Source of the DNA: Stenotrophomonas_A sp035539015
GTDB lineage: Bacteria; Pseudomonadota; Gammaproteobacteria; Xanthomonadales; Xanthomonadaceae
Length of the DNA: 16,482 nucleotides
NCBI GenBank assembly: GCA_035539015.1
Contig: DATLJF010000096.1
Location: 1 to 16,482 of the forward strand
Direction of reading: 5' to 3'
Shown here: positions 7,416-14,490 of the stretch, piece by piece
Numbering within the stretch: position 1 is the first letter of the stretch
Layout: every line of letters starts with the position of its first letter
Position numbers and translations under genes: made by a program
The notes under the pieces: model-generated
Told to the model about the DNA's origin: nothing
Databases searched by the model: none
What the model saw: the letters and a program-made list of their open reading frames with translations, nothing else

Positions 7416-8624
7416 ATGTCGTCATCGTCAAGAAACGAAATATCAACCTTACAGATGACTCAAATATTCCAACATCATGATCTTCGGCTCCTCAACCCGG
7501 GATATGACTCCCCGCTTGTTGACGTCCTTCAGGAGCTTGAACATCTACGAAAGCTGAACGTCGGGGGCACCACTCCGGCTGCAATCTTCTTCCAGCTCAA
7601 GAGCATCTTTCACATGCTGGAGAGCTTGGGTTCGGCCCGCATTGAAGGCAACCATACGACGCTAGCTGACTATGTTGATAGCACGTTGGAAAGAGATGCG
7701 GGCACGAAGACTGAACAGATCATGGAAATCGCGAACATCGAGCGCGCGATGGATCATATCGACGCCAAGATCAGCAGAGGAAGCCAACTCTCTCAGTTTC
7801 TAGTGCGCGAACTACACGCATTGACGGTAAGTGACTTAACTCGTGAAGGCGACCGTACTCCGGGAGCGTTTCGGTTGGGCGGTGTCAGAATCAACGGGTC
7901 GGATCACCTGCCCCCGGAAGCATCGCGCGTTCCCGACTACATGGAGGAACTGATTCAGTTCGTGAATCGCGAGGACCCAACAAAGTACGACCTTATGAAG
8001 GTGGCGCTGGCCCACCATCGATTTGGCTGGGTTCATCCTTTCTCGAACGGCAATGGACGAGTGGTACGTCTCCTCACTTACGCATTGTTGATCAAATATG
8101 GGTTCAACGTGGGCGTACTGGGCCGTGTGCTGAACCCTACCGCCGTGTTCTGCAATGATCGTGAAAAGTACTACGAGATGCTCGGCATCGCGGATAAGGG
8201 CGATACCTCTTCGCTGGAGAGTTGGTGCGAGTACGTGTTGAGCGGCATTCTCGCAGAGATGAAAAAGCTCGATAAGCTCACGGATTACAACTACCTCAGG
8301 AGAGCGATCCTCGGCCCGGCTATCTCCATGGCAATCGAACGAGCGTGGGTAACGCCGGAGGAGGCGGCAGTTTGCCGCGTAGCGCTAGAGAACGACGCCG
8401 GCATAGTGAAGTCGAGGGACCTTGAGCCTGCACTTGTTGGGCTAAACGCAAATCAGCGCACCTACCGCATACGACAGTTGGTCTCCGACAACATCCTTGC
8501 GCCTACTCACGAAGGGGCGCGCCAGTACACGCTCTGCTTTCGTAACAACAGGCTACTGAGAGGTGTCATATCCGCCCTCGTGGACGAGGGGTTCGTACCA
8601 AACCCCTTGCGCACAGCTGACTAG
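7416..8624 (+). CDS. Class II Fic protein with C-terminal winged helix
   Basis: This 402-aa Fic-fold enzyme would transfer AMP (or another phosphate-containing group) from a nucleotide to a target protein. The active-site motif is HPFSNGNGRVVR (207-218), with catalytic H207 and the anion-hole GNGR. The fifth position, normally Asp or Glu for Mg2+ binding, is N211. An N-terminal inhibitory helix motif SARIEG (73-78, E77) is present, placing it in class II, where the helix blocks productive ATP binding until relieved. The C-terminal part (about 305-395) looks like a winged-helix DNA-binding domain, as in many stand-alone class II Fic proteins. No small antitoxin gene is next to it, consistent with built-in inhibition. 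The start lacks a visible Shine-Dalgarno sequence. Base composition is more A+T-rich than its neighbours. Confidence 0.92.
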   Translation: MSSSSRNEISTLQMTQIFQHHDLRLLNPGYDSPLVDVLQELEHLRKLNVGGTTPAAIFFQLKSIFHMLESLGSARIEGNHTTLADYVDSTLERDAGTKTEQIMEIANIERAMDHIDAKISRGSQLSQFLVRELHALTVSDLTREGDRTPGAFRLGGVRINGSDHLPPEASRVPDYMEELIQFVNREDPTKYDLMKVALAHHRFGWVHPFSNGNGRVVRLLTYALLIKYGFNVGVLGRVLNPTAVFCNDREKYYEMLGIADKGDTSSLESWCEYVLSGILAEMKKLDKLTDYNYLRRAILGPAISMAIERAWVTPEEAAVCRVALENDAGIVKSRDLEPALVGLNANQRTYRIRQLVSDNILAPTHEGARQYTLCFRNNRLLRGVISALVDEGFVPNPLRTAD

Positions 8625-8719
8625 AAGATCTGATCAGTCGAAGCATCTGCAACCGCCTCCGAGCGTCTCACAGCCTGAATCTGCTGCGTAGGCTGCCTCC
8701 AGTCAACCGAGACCGCTCC

Positions 8720-9655
8720 ATGTGTTATTCCGCCGAGATCCAAGCTGAGTACAAAAAGCTGGTCCGCCAGTTCGGCGCAATCATGGATTACGACGCCTTC
8801 GCGAAGCTGTGGCTGCGGCAAAACGGTGCCGAGAAGCATCCCAGGACACCCAAGGCGCTGGAGGACGCCTTCGCCGAGTGGACGAACAATCAGGAGCATG
8901 AGGTCTGGAAGGCCATCCGCGCGGGACGTGGCGATGACCTTCTGGCCTGGGAGGTCGAGCTGTTCAACCAGCAGCGACGCATCGCTGACGCAGAACGCAG
9001 GCTGGCCAGCAAGCCCACCAAGACCGCGCAGACGGAGCTGGAGCGGGCGACCCGCAAGAAGACGCAGGTCGAGGGGTGGCTAGCCGACCTGCGTCGGCAG
9101 GAACCCAGGGCCAAGGACTTCCGGATCTTCCCCGGATGGTGGGCACCGGTGGTCGTCTCGGAGAACGGACAACGGGTGATACGACCGATGCGATACCAGT
9201 GCCGGCCGCCGATGGCTCCTGTGAGCTACGACAAGGACTACCCAGGCACCTACAACGCCCGGCGGGACAACCTTGAGCGCGCCTGGAAGGACCTGTTCGG
9301 CTACCGTCACGGCTTGATCGTGGTCCGGCGCTTCTATGAGAACGTCGAGGGGCCAGACGGCAAGAACGTCGTGTTCCAGTTCCAGCCCCGTGACAAGTCC
9401 CCGATGCTGGTCGCGTGCCTGTGGTCGCACTGGAAGGACCCACAAGGCGTCGAGCCGGACCTCTACAGCTTCGCAGCGATCACCGACGAGCCGGAGCCAG
9501 AAGTAGCGGAGGCTGGCCATGATCGGACGATCATCAACATCAAGCCCGAGCACGTCGATGCCTGGCTGAATCCCGATCCTAACGATCTCGCGGCCATGCA
9601 TGAGATCTTCGATGACAAGATGCGTCCCTACTACGAACACAAGGCCGCCGCGTAG
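8720..9655 (+). CDS. SRAP-domain protein (YedK/HMCES-like) with helical insertion
   Basis: The 311-aa product begins MCYSA. After Met removal, Cys2 would be the residue that forms a thiazolidine crosslink with abasic sites in single-stranded DNA in this family (E. coli YedK, human HMCES). Other expected residues are in place: N179 in YNARRDN, E207 in FYEN and H267 in HDRT. Between the N-terminal strand and the rest of the fold there is an insertion of about 100 residues (about 25-130) rich in charged helix and heptad-like patterns, absent from YedK (about 220 aa). The FYEW motif reads FYEN and the usual HDRMP reads HDRTI. The start is fixed by the need for Cys2. It is followed after 9 bp by a lipoprotein gene. 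No LexA box is evident upstream. Confidence 0.88.
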   Translation: MCYSAEIQAEYKKLVRQFGAIMDYDAFAKLWLRQNGAEKHPRTPKALEDAFAEWTNNQEHEVWKAIRAGRGDDLLAWEVELFNQQRRIADAERRLASKPTKTAQTELERATRKKTQVEGWLADLRRQEPRAKDFRIFPGWWAPVVVSENGQRVIRPMRYQCRPPMAPVSYDKDYPGTYNARRDNLERAWKDLFGYRHGLIVVRRFYENVEGPDGKNVVFQFQPRDKSPMLVACLWSHWKDPQGVEPDLYSFAAITDEPEPEVAEAGHDRTIINIKPEHVDAWLNPDPNDLAAMHEIFDDKMRPYYEHKAAA

Positions 9656-9664
9656 GAGCACACC

Positions 9665-10051
9665 ATGCCAGTGACTTCGCTCCCCCGGCTTCTGCTGCTC
9701 ATTGGACTGCTGGTCTCAGCGGGGTGCGCAAGCGACCCTAAGTTGTCCTCCGTTTACCCGGCTGCCTGCGATATCAGTGCCCTGCATCCGGCGGACTATC
9801 GGGCCGACGAATGGTGTGTTCTCGATGCCGCCGCGAAACGGTGCAGCGCCCTCTCCGACCATTGCTTGATCACCTGCGAACTCGCTCACGGCGCCCAGAA
9901 CGTCGGCGGGGGTTGCGAGCACGCGTGCTTCGCGGGAACAGCCAATACGCCGGAGAACGTCGCCAAGAACGGGGGCGACTTCTACCCGCCAGAGGCCATA
10001 CCCTGCCTTAGAGCTAATGCCGCGAAGCGTCGGGCAGAAGGTACGCCATAA
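9665..10051 (+). CDS. Small cysteine-rich lipoprotein
   Basis: This 128-aa product has a signal peptide with a hydrophobic core (8-18) and a lipobox ending SAGC (C21), so it should be lipidated and membrane-anchored, probably in the outer membrane. The mature part has eight further cysteines (C35, C51, C60, C67, C71, C84, C88 and one near 113), suggesting several disulfide bonds in the periplasm. No family is recognised. AGGAG lies 5 nt before the ATG. The gene starts 9 bp after the SRAP stop, so the two are probably one transcript, an unexpected pairing of a cytoplasmic DNA-damage protein with an envelope protein. Confidence 0.8.
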   Translation: MPVTSLPRLLLLIGLLVSAGCASDPKLSSVYPAACDISALHPADYRADEWCVLDAAAKRCSALSDHCLITCELAHGAQNVGGGCEHACFAGTANTPENVAKNGGDFYPPEAIPCLRANAAKRRAEGTP

Positions 10052-10127
10052 GTAGCGAGAACGACCCAGCCCGCTTCCCGCAGCTCAACTACTTGCCGCC
10101 CCAGGTAACAACTTAGGACACTTAAAC

Positions 10128-10268
10128 GTGGCCTATCCTCGCGCTCCTGAGGAGAGCGCCGAAGCGCAGGCGAGGAAGAACGCCAGCGCTGATGGCAACC
10201 TCGCCAGGCGCAGGTCACCTCGGTATTTTCTGGCGGGGCTGGTCACAATCGATAAAAGTGTTGGATGA
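10128..10268 (+). CDS. Possible 46-aa small protein
   Basis: A GTG-initiated frame encodes a basic, mostly hydrophilic peptide beginning MAYPRAPEESAEAQ. It lies in the 249-bp gap between the two lipoprotein genes. Codon third positions in its first half are G/C-rich as in coding DNA. There is no good Shine-Dalgarno sequence and no recognised family. The hairpin GCGCTC-CTGAGGA-GAGCGC (10141-10159) lies within it and could instead be an RNA element or terminator of the preceding operon. Confidence 0.2.
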   Translation: MAYPRAPEESAEAQARKNASADGNLARRRSPRYFLAGLVTIDKSVG

Positions 10269-10300
10269 TTCGCCCAACTCACCGGCCGTAGGGGGCTGCC

Positions 10301-10924
10301 ATGGATGGAAAGGTGTTAGTTGCTTTGATGTTGGCGTTGGCTCTGGCGGGCTGTTCCGGAGCTGCCTCGGGGGACATCGAACAGGTCCGACTCGCCGAGG
10401 CAAAGTCTGCGGCGGACGTCGCAGCAGTTCGCCAGGAATCTGATCACCTCAAGGAGCAGATTACGGCGATGACGCAGCAGATCCAGACTCTTCACACCCA
10501 GGTTAGTCAACTCCAGGCAGATCAAGCCGTCAATGAGGTCTTGCGGTCCTCTGACCAGATCGCTTTTTTGAGGCCAGGAAACGACGGATACTCGTTAGTT
10601 CGATCCGACCTTGGCGTACTGACCGTAACTCTTGACGATGTGCAGCCGTATGCAAACGGGTCGCGGATCTTGTTGAAGTTCGGCAACCCCTTGGCCACTA
10701 CCATCGACGGCTTGAAGGTCAAGCTCCAGTGGGGGAGTGTCACGGCGAATGACGTTCCGGATCCCGAGGCGATGCGAGAGAAGGAGTTGACCTTCAGTCA
10801 ATCACTCCCTGCCGGGGCGTGGACATCGCTACCAGTTGTTCTTGAGGGGGTGCCTCCGGCTGCACTCGGCTACGTGCGTGTCGCTCAAGTTGCGCATACT
10901 GGAATCTCACTGAGACGTCAGTAG
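10301..10924 (+). CDS. DUF3251-like coiled-coil lipoprotein
   Basis: This 207-aa lipoprotein has a signal peptide and lipobox LAGC (C18). Residues 26-78 form a probable coiled coil with many Gln, Ala and Leu. The C-terminal domain (about 88-205) contains SDLGVLTVTLDDVQPYANGS and GNPLATTIDGLKVKLQWG, which match the DUF3251 domain known from the E. coli lipoprotein YajI, of unknown function. AGGGGG is 5 nt before the ATG. A nine-base gap separates it from the next small gene in the same direction, so they may be cotranscribed. Confidence 0.82.
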   Translation: MDGKVLVALMLALALAGCSGAASGDIEQVRLAEAKSAADVAAVRQESDHLKEQITAMTQQIQTLHTQVSQLQADQAVNEVLRSSDQIAFLRPGNDGYSLVRSDLGVLTVTLDDVQPYANGSRILLKFGNPLATTIDGLKVKLQWGSVTANDVPDPEAMREKELTFSQSLPAGAWTSLPVVLEGVPPAALGYVRVAQVAHTGISLRRQ

Positions 10925-10933
10925 GTCAAGTTA

Positions 10934-11209
10934 ATGTCCGACTTGGTAGATCAGGAGAAGCTGCTTGCTGCGATGGTCGCCCTATCCGCGCGCCTAGACG
11001 CTCTGACCTGGGCTGTGGGCGCCCTGATCGACTCTCATCCGAACCCGGCGGGCGTCCTGGCCGCATGGAACGCGCGTCTTGACCAGGCGTCGGCCGGAGG
11101 CTTTGAGGCTGGCCATGCAGGCTACCGGGAGCGTTACGCCCAGGAACTGGCCGCATGGACGCAGGATCTTGAGATCCGAGCAAAGGCGCGCCAGGGTGGC
11201 GATCAGTGA
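10934..11209 (+). CDS. Small helical hypothetical protein
   Basis: This 91-aa product is predicted almost wholly alpha-helical with hydrophobic/charged alternation and no signal peptide, membrane segment or cysteine. No family is recognised. It follows the DUF3251-like gene by 9 bp, and its TGA overlaps the GTG start of the next gene (GTGA at 11206-11209), so translation of the two is probably coupled. Confidence 0.65.
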   Translation: MSDLVDQEKLLAAMVALSARLDALTWAVGALIDSHPNPAGVLAAWNARLDQASAGGFEAGHAGYRERYAQELAAWTQDLEIRAKARQGGDQ

Positions 11210-11421
11210 ACCGGGAGTTCGCCCAGGCACTTGTCCAGCAGATGGGGCGGGAGGTGCGCCACATGTCACGCTGTGACTTCGACTACACATGGTGGCGCGA
11301 GCGCGTACAGGCCGTGACTGAGCGTTGCCCTCCGGAGGACAGGCAGGCGATCTGGCAGTTGGCGTTGTGGGAGCTGGATGCGCTTGCTCTGCTACCACAC
11401 GGGGAAGCCCGGCTGCACTAA
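11206..11421 (+). CDS. Small hypothetical protein, translationally coupled
   Basis: This 71-aa product starts with GTG inside the GTGA overlap with the preceding gene. It is rich in Trp and Arg (for example YTWWRERVQ) with a helical amphipathic second half. No family is recognised. The gene closes a probable operon of lipoprotein and two small proteins; a perfect 7-bp hairpin begins directly after its stop. Confidence 0.6.
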   Translation: MNREFAQALVQQMGREVRHMSRCDFDYTWWRERVQAVTERCPPEDRQAIWQLALWELDALALLPHGEARLH

Positions 11422-11443
11422 CGGAAGCACTCAGGCGCTTCCG
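11422..11443 (+). terminator. Hairpin immediately after a stop codon
   Basis: CGGAAGC (11422-11428) and GCTTCCG (11437-11443) form a perfect 7-bp stem with an 8-nt loop starting at the base after TAA. No U-tract follows, so it may act in Rho-dependent termination or as a 3' stabiliser. Confidence 0.4.
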
Positions 11444-11714
11444 CATCGCGCGTACAGCAGTCTCCCAAGCATGGCCTTGCAAGGCGCCTGGAACTCGCTC
11501 GACCGTGGCACCCAACGAAGGCAGGGGAGCGAGGAAGGGCAACTTCACAGTGCCTGACCGAGTCGCGGATTTTGGTGCAAAACTTCCGAGCGGGATCGAT
11601 GATCTGATCCTCGCCAAATCCCCCCCTGGCCCCCTCGGCCTCGCGGGAGGACCACCTGGATTCACTTGTGGACGACGACTGGCACCGACCGTACTGTCGC
11701 CGGTCGCTCTGCTG
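11444..11714. other. Intergenic region with no recognised gene
   Basis: About 270 bp separate convergent genes. Open frames exist on both strands but are shadows of each other without a Shine-Dalgarno sequence. The stretch 11600-11650 is G/C-skewed (CCCCCCC then GGGAGG). Nothing functional can be assigned. Confidence 0.4.
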
Positions 11715-12032
11715 TCACGCCTTGAGGCTCCACGTAGAGGCTCGCCAGGAAACTATCGCCTGAGTCACCTCGTCGCCTCGCGAGCGCGTAAGGTCACGGT
11801 ACTTGTACGGAGACGTGCTGGCCTGGAGGATGGGCACGCCGTTGTGGATATCACCGGCGAGCCAGGTGAGATAGTCGCGTCCGCGCTGCCTGTACTGCAG
11901 GATCTCCGCCGGAGTCATCAGGATGAGGTAGCTGTAGCTGATGAAGCTGTGGCTGCAGTTCGCGTCCAGCAGCAGGTGCCCGCCGTCCTCAAGAAGGAAC
12001 CAGCAGTGCGGCTCGTGATCCAAGACCTTCAT
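11715..12032 (-). CDS. Conserved small protein of unknown function
   Basis: This 105-aa cytoplasmic product (MKVLDHEPHCWFLLEDGGHLLLDANCSHS...) resembles a small family found scattered in proteobacterial genomes, with the pattern WFL...LLLD.NC...YS, AEI.QYR..GR.YL and SPY..R. Function is not known. A strong AGGAGGAG (12052-12045 on the minus strand) precedes three in-frame candidates: GTG at 12041, GTG at 12035 and ATG at 12032. ATG was chosen because the family begins MKVLD; GTG 12035 has slightly better spacing. The gene is divergent from the serine recombinase, and the roughly 135 bp between them hold the recombinase promoter. Confidence 0.75.
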   Translation of the reverse strand: MKVLDHEPHCWFLLEDGGHLLLDANCSHSFISYSYLILMTPAEILQYRQRGRDYLTWLAGDIHNGVPILQASTSPYKYRDLTRSRGDEVTQAIVSWRASTWSLKA

Positions 12033-12106
12033 CACTGGCACCTACTCCTCCTCAGAGTCGTACGGGAGATATATCAGTGAGACGAGGCGGGCGGAACGAT
12101 CCACGA

Positions 12107-12134
12107 TTGACAGGACACGCGGGTTGGGTAGCAT
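12107..12134 (+). promoter_or_regulatory. Promoter of the serine recombinase gene
   Basis: A perfect TTGACA (12107-12112), a 16-bp spacer and TAGCAT (12129-12134), four of six matches to the -10 consensus. Transcription would start near 12141, giving a leader of about 27 nt. Confidence 0.55.
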
Positions 12135-12167
12135 ACGGCGCAACGCTCGTTAGTCCAAACAATACCC

Positions 12168-12848
12168 ATGCGCCTGGTATTTTACTTCCGCGTCTCCACC
12201 GCTCGTCAGGGCGCCTCCGGTCTTGGTCTCGAGGCCCAGAGGGCGGCATGCACCGCATTCGCCAGCTCGCGCGGGGCCACTGTTGTCGAGACGTACACCG
12301 AAGTAGAGAGCGGGAAGCGAAACGACCGCCCCGCTCTCCACAAGGCCCTTGAGCTGTGCCGGATCACTGGAGCCACGCTCCTCATTGCGAAGTTGGACCG
12401 GTTGTCCCGCAATGCTCGCTTCTTGCTAGAGCTGCGCGACTCCGGCGTGAGGTTCATGGCGGTGGACATGCCCGACGCGAACAATCTGACCGTTGGGATC
12501 CTGGCCCTGGTGGCCGAGCAGGAGCGAGAGGCAATCAGCAGTCGTACCAAAGCCGCCCTGCAGGCTGCCAAGGCGCGCGGCCAGGTGCTGGGCAACCCGA
12601 ACGGAGCCGCCGCGCTGAGGCGCGCAGGGAAGGGCTACGAAGCATCTCATGCGGCGGTCCAGGTCCGCGCCGACGCCCACGCAGAGCGACTTCGGAGCAT
12701 CGTCAGGGACCTCCAGGCTGCAGGGGTGACGTCCTTGGGGGCGATCTCGGCCGCCCTATCGACGCGGGGCGCGCTGACTCCCAGAGGTGGGACAACTTGG
12801 CACAAGGCTACCGTCCGGGCCTTGTTAGATCGGCTCGAAGGTAGATGA
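12168..12848 (+). CDS. Serine recombinase (resolvase/invertase family)
   Basis: This 226-aa recombinase cuts and rejoins DNA through a phosphoserine link. The catalytic domain (about 1-140) has FRVS with nucleophile S10 and R8, the KLDRLSRN motif (75-82, R78 and R81) and the long E-helix dimerisation segment starting near EREAISSRTKAAL. The C-terminal part (about 160-225) is a short helical DNA-binding region of the 'recombinase' type (...ALSTRGALTPRGG...W....VRALL) rather than the Hin-like HTH. It is far smaller than large serine integrases, so inversion, resolution or transposition of a small element are the likely roles. The start has no evident Shine-Dalgarno sequence. A repeat-rich region lies directly downstream and could contain its sites. 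Confidence 0.9.
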   Translation: MRLVFYFRVSTARQGASGLGLEAQRAACTAFASSRGATVVETYTEVESGKRNDRPALHKALELCRITGATLLIAKLDRLSRNARFLLELRDSGVRFMAVDMPDANNLTVGILALVAEQEREAISSRTKAALQAAKARGQVLGNPNGAAALRRAGKGYEASHAAVQVRADAHAERLRSIVRDLQAAGVTSLGAISAALSTRGALTPRGGTTWHKATVRALLDRLEGR

Positions 12849-13464
12849 GCTGGTCACCAGCGTCGTGTAGTCAGCGTAGAAGTTTCTGAAATCCTACGGC
12901 GCGATTTGATTACCCCTGACCCTCCCGCAGATGACTCATCGACTCGTGTCGGCAAATGACATCTTCGGCCAGCCGGTCTGACTATCTGGGCAGTGGCCCA
13001 CCGCGCCCGGCAGGCGCTCACCTACTCGAATAGACCATCTTTCGATTACCCCTCACCCAAGGCGGCGCCAGCTGCGTTTCGGCACCCACCCTCGGTGATA
13101 CCCGTAAGCGACCGAGGCGTACTCCGCTTCTGGCTCTTCCCTTGAGCCGGCCTCCTAAGGCCTCGGATTGAGTACCGCCCAAGACGGTGGCTCCTAGGTG
13201 ATACCCGTAAGCAAGAGAGACCTAGAGAGCTGCCCAGCCAAGGTTCGCTCCACGGGCTTGTTTTAGGTCACACCCAAGGCGGGCATATCAGGTGATACCC
13301 ATAACCACAGGCCGGCCCCGCCAGCCGGACAGGTCGGCATGAACCCAGGCCCTGGCGTTGGTGGAGGCACTGGACCCGAGGGCGCTAGCGGCCCGTAGGC
13401 GTGATTCGACCACCGCTAGGCAACGGTGATCCTACCCCCTTCCCCCCCCACATAGGCTCGGACT
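12849..13464. other. 616-bp non-coding region with repeat array
   Basis: No open frame with coding character was found on either strand. It contains a composite repeat array (13044-13306), an isolated related copy at 12908-12922, a 7-bp inverted repeat (13385-13391 with 13413-13419, CTAGCGG/CCGCTAG), a degenerate further copy GGTGAT...ACCCCC at 13425-13439, and two poly-C runs (13442-13449 and 13479-13485). It could be a non-coding RNA, an array of protein-binding sites or a recombination region. Confidence 0.6.
12908..13306 (+). repeat. Composite directly repeated array (GATTACCC / CCCAAGGCGG / GGTGATACCC)
   Basis: Motif 1: GGTGATACCCGTAAGC at 13094-13109 and 13197-13212 (identical) and GGTGATACCCATAACC at 13291-13306. 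Motif 2: CCCAAGGCGG at 13056-13065 and 13273-13282, and CCCAAGACGG at 13178-13187. Each motif 2 precedes a motif 1 (by 38, 19 and 18 nt from start to start), giving three units about 100 bp apart in the same orientation. A third, related motif GATTACCCCTGACCC/GATTACCCCTCACCC occurs at 12908-12922 and 13044-13058. No copies were noticed in the opposite orientation. Confidence 0.7.
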
Positions 13465-14487
13465 TTGACCTTTACCTTCCCCCCCGTAGACGGCGCGGTA
13501 GTTGAGCACTGCGGCGGCTTCTACTCGAGCGTGACCCTGACGTCAGATGGTGGTCGACAGCATGCCCTGGATCGGATGGAAGCCCGGGGCAGCCTGCACA
13601 GGCCGAACAGCAGACGCGGCCAGGCATCGCAGGACAGTCCGCATATCCGTCGGCGGGCGCCTAGGCGGCCTCGAATCCCATCGCAAGTCGGTCTCGCCGA
13701 CATTCCGTCGCGCCTGAAGCTCATGGGTTTCACTGTCAGCACGGGCACGGCCTACCTCTGCGCGTGGGTGATGCTGGCTGGCCCAGGGTCCCACTACAGC
13801 GTGTCCGTCCCAACAGGTCAGCCGGCTCACACGATCCTGTCCGGCATCCGGCGGCAGATGGCAGAACACCCGGACGACCCACGGTGCGACGTCTGGCTAG
13901 ACCCCGAAACGCTGCGTCTATGCCTAGGCTGGAGGGAAGACGGACAGGAGGCATTCCTCCCGCGCTCACTGTTCGGTCTGGAAGCTCTGGCCAATCGCGG
14001 CGACACAATCGATGTCCCGCACTCGGTGTTCCCGGCCACCATGTCCCCCTCTATGCGTGCTCGCGTCCTGCATGTCGACTTCGCCTTGTCTCGTGGAGAT
14101 GCCCGCGTTTGGATCGAGACGCGAGACGAGAAGCCTGGATACTTGACGGTCGAGCGTGTGACGGACCCGTCGGCAGTGATTCCGGAGAAGGGGGTCATAG
14201 GGAAGACCAGGACGGCACGTCCGGAGCCACTGGGGAATGATGACCCCGCCAAGAGGTGCTATGTCGAAGCCGAGGAAGTGCTCGCGCTACTGGAACGCGC
14301 GCTCTGGGGCCTGCACGATCACCCACTGACCGGGAATCGCAGCCCCGCAATGATCTATCAGGAGCTGAGTCGCATGAGTGCTCTCGTGGCACCCAGCGCG
14401 CTGCCGAACGAGCGCGGGGAGATGGACTGGCTTCTCGGCCAGCTGGCTCCCTATGCGCTGCGTACAGTGGTTCCCAAGCGAGCCTGA
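13465..14487 (+). CDS. Unrecognised 340-aa protein (start uncertain)
   Basis: No known domain is recognised. The C-terminal two thirds (from about residue 87) has good coding character: a probable mixed alpha/beta domain with VWLDPETLRLCLGWREDGQEAFLPRS and a helical end (EVLALLERALWGLHDHPL, GEMDWLLGQLAPYAL). There is no signal peptide or membrane segment. The N-terminal 86 residues are Arg-rich, have weaker codon bias and start with TTG without a Shine-Dalgarno sequence. Alternative starts are ATG at 13576 and ATG at 13723 (MGFTVSTG, 254 aa). The gene lies downstream of the repeat array and ends 3 bp before a long perfect hairpin. It may be an effector or regulator linked to the array, but this is only positional inference. 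Confidence 0.6.
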   Translation: MTFTFPPVDGAVVEHCGGFYSSVTLTSDGGRQHALDRMEARGSLHRPNSRRGQASQDSPHIRRRAPRRPRIPSQVGLADIPSRLKLMGFTVSTGTAYLCAWVMLAGPGSHYSVSVPTGQPAHTILSGIRRQMAEHPDDPRCDVWLDPETLRLCLGWREDGQEAFLPRSLFGLEALANRGDTIDVPHSVFPATMSPSMRARVLHVDFALSRGDARVWIETRDEKPGYLTVERVTDPSAVIPEKGVIGKTRTARPEPLGNDDPAKRCYVEAEEVLALLERALWGLHDHPLTGNRSPAMIYQELSRMSALVAPSALPNERGEMDWLLGQLAPYALRTVVPKRA

Positions 14488-14490
14488 AGC

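Noticed and set aside
8625..8719. SOS (LexA) box upstream of the SRAP gene
   Set aside because: No convincing LexA palindrome is visible in the 95-bp gap.
9080..9661. Minus-strand open frame of 193 aa within the SRAP gene
   Set aside because: Shadow of the SRAP frame, which has the conserved active-site residues.
10994..11665. Minus-strand open frame of 223 aa
   Set aside because: Antisense to the two overlapping small genes, Pro/Arg/Ala-rich, with no domain.
11325..12080. Plus-strand open frame of 251 aa overlapping the 71-aa gene and the minus-strand 105-aa gene
   Set aside because: No Shine-Dalgarno sequence and low-complexity composition; the minus-strand gene has a strong Shine-Dalgarno sequence and a recognisable family pattern.
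12077..12352. Plus-strand open frame ahead of and overlapping the serine recombinase
   Set aside because: It overlaps the promoter and the catalytic N-terminus of the recombinase in another frame and has no coding features.
12908..13306. CRISPR array
   Set aside because: Repeats are short (10-16 bp), imperfect and about 100 bp apart with unequal spacers; no cas genes are present.
12908..13306. Retron or diversity-generating element
   Set aside because: No reverse transcriptase gene is present in the window.
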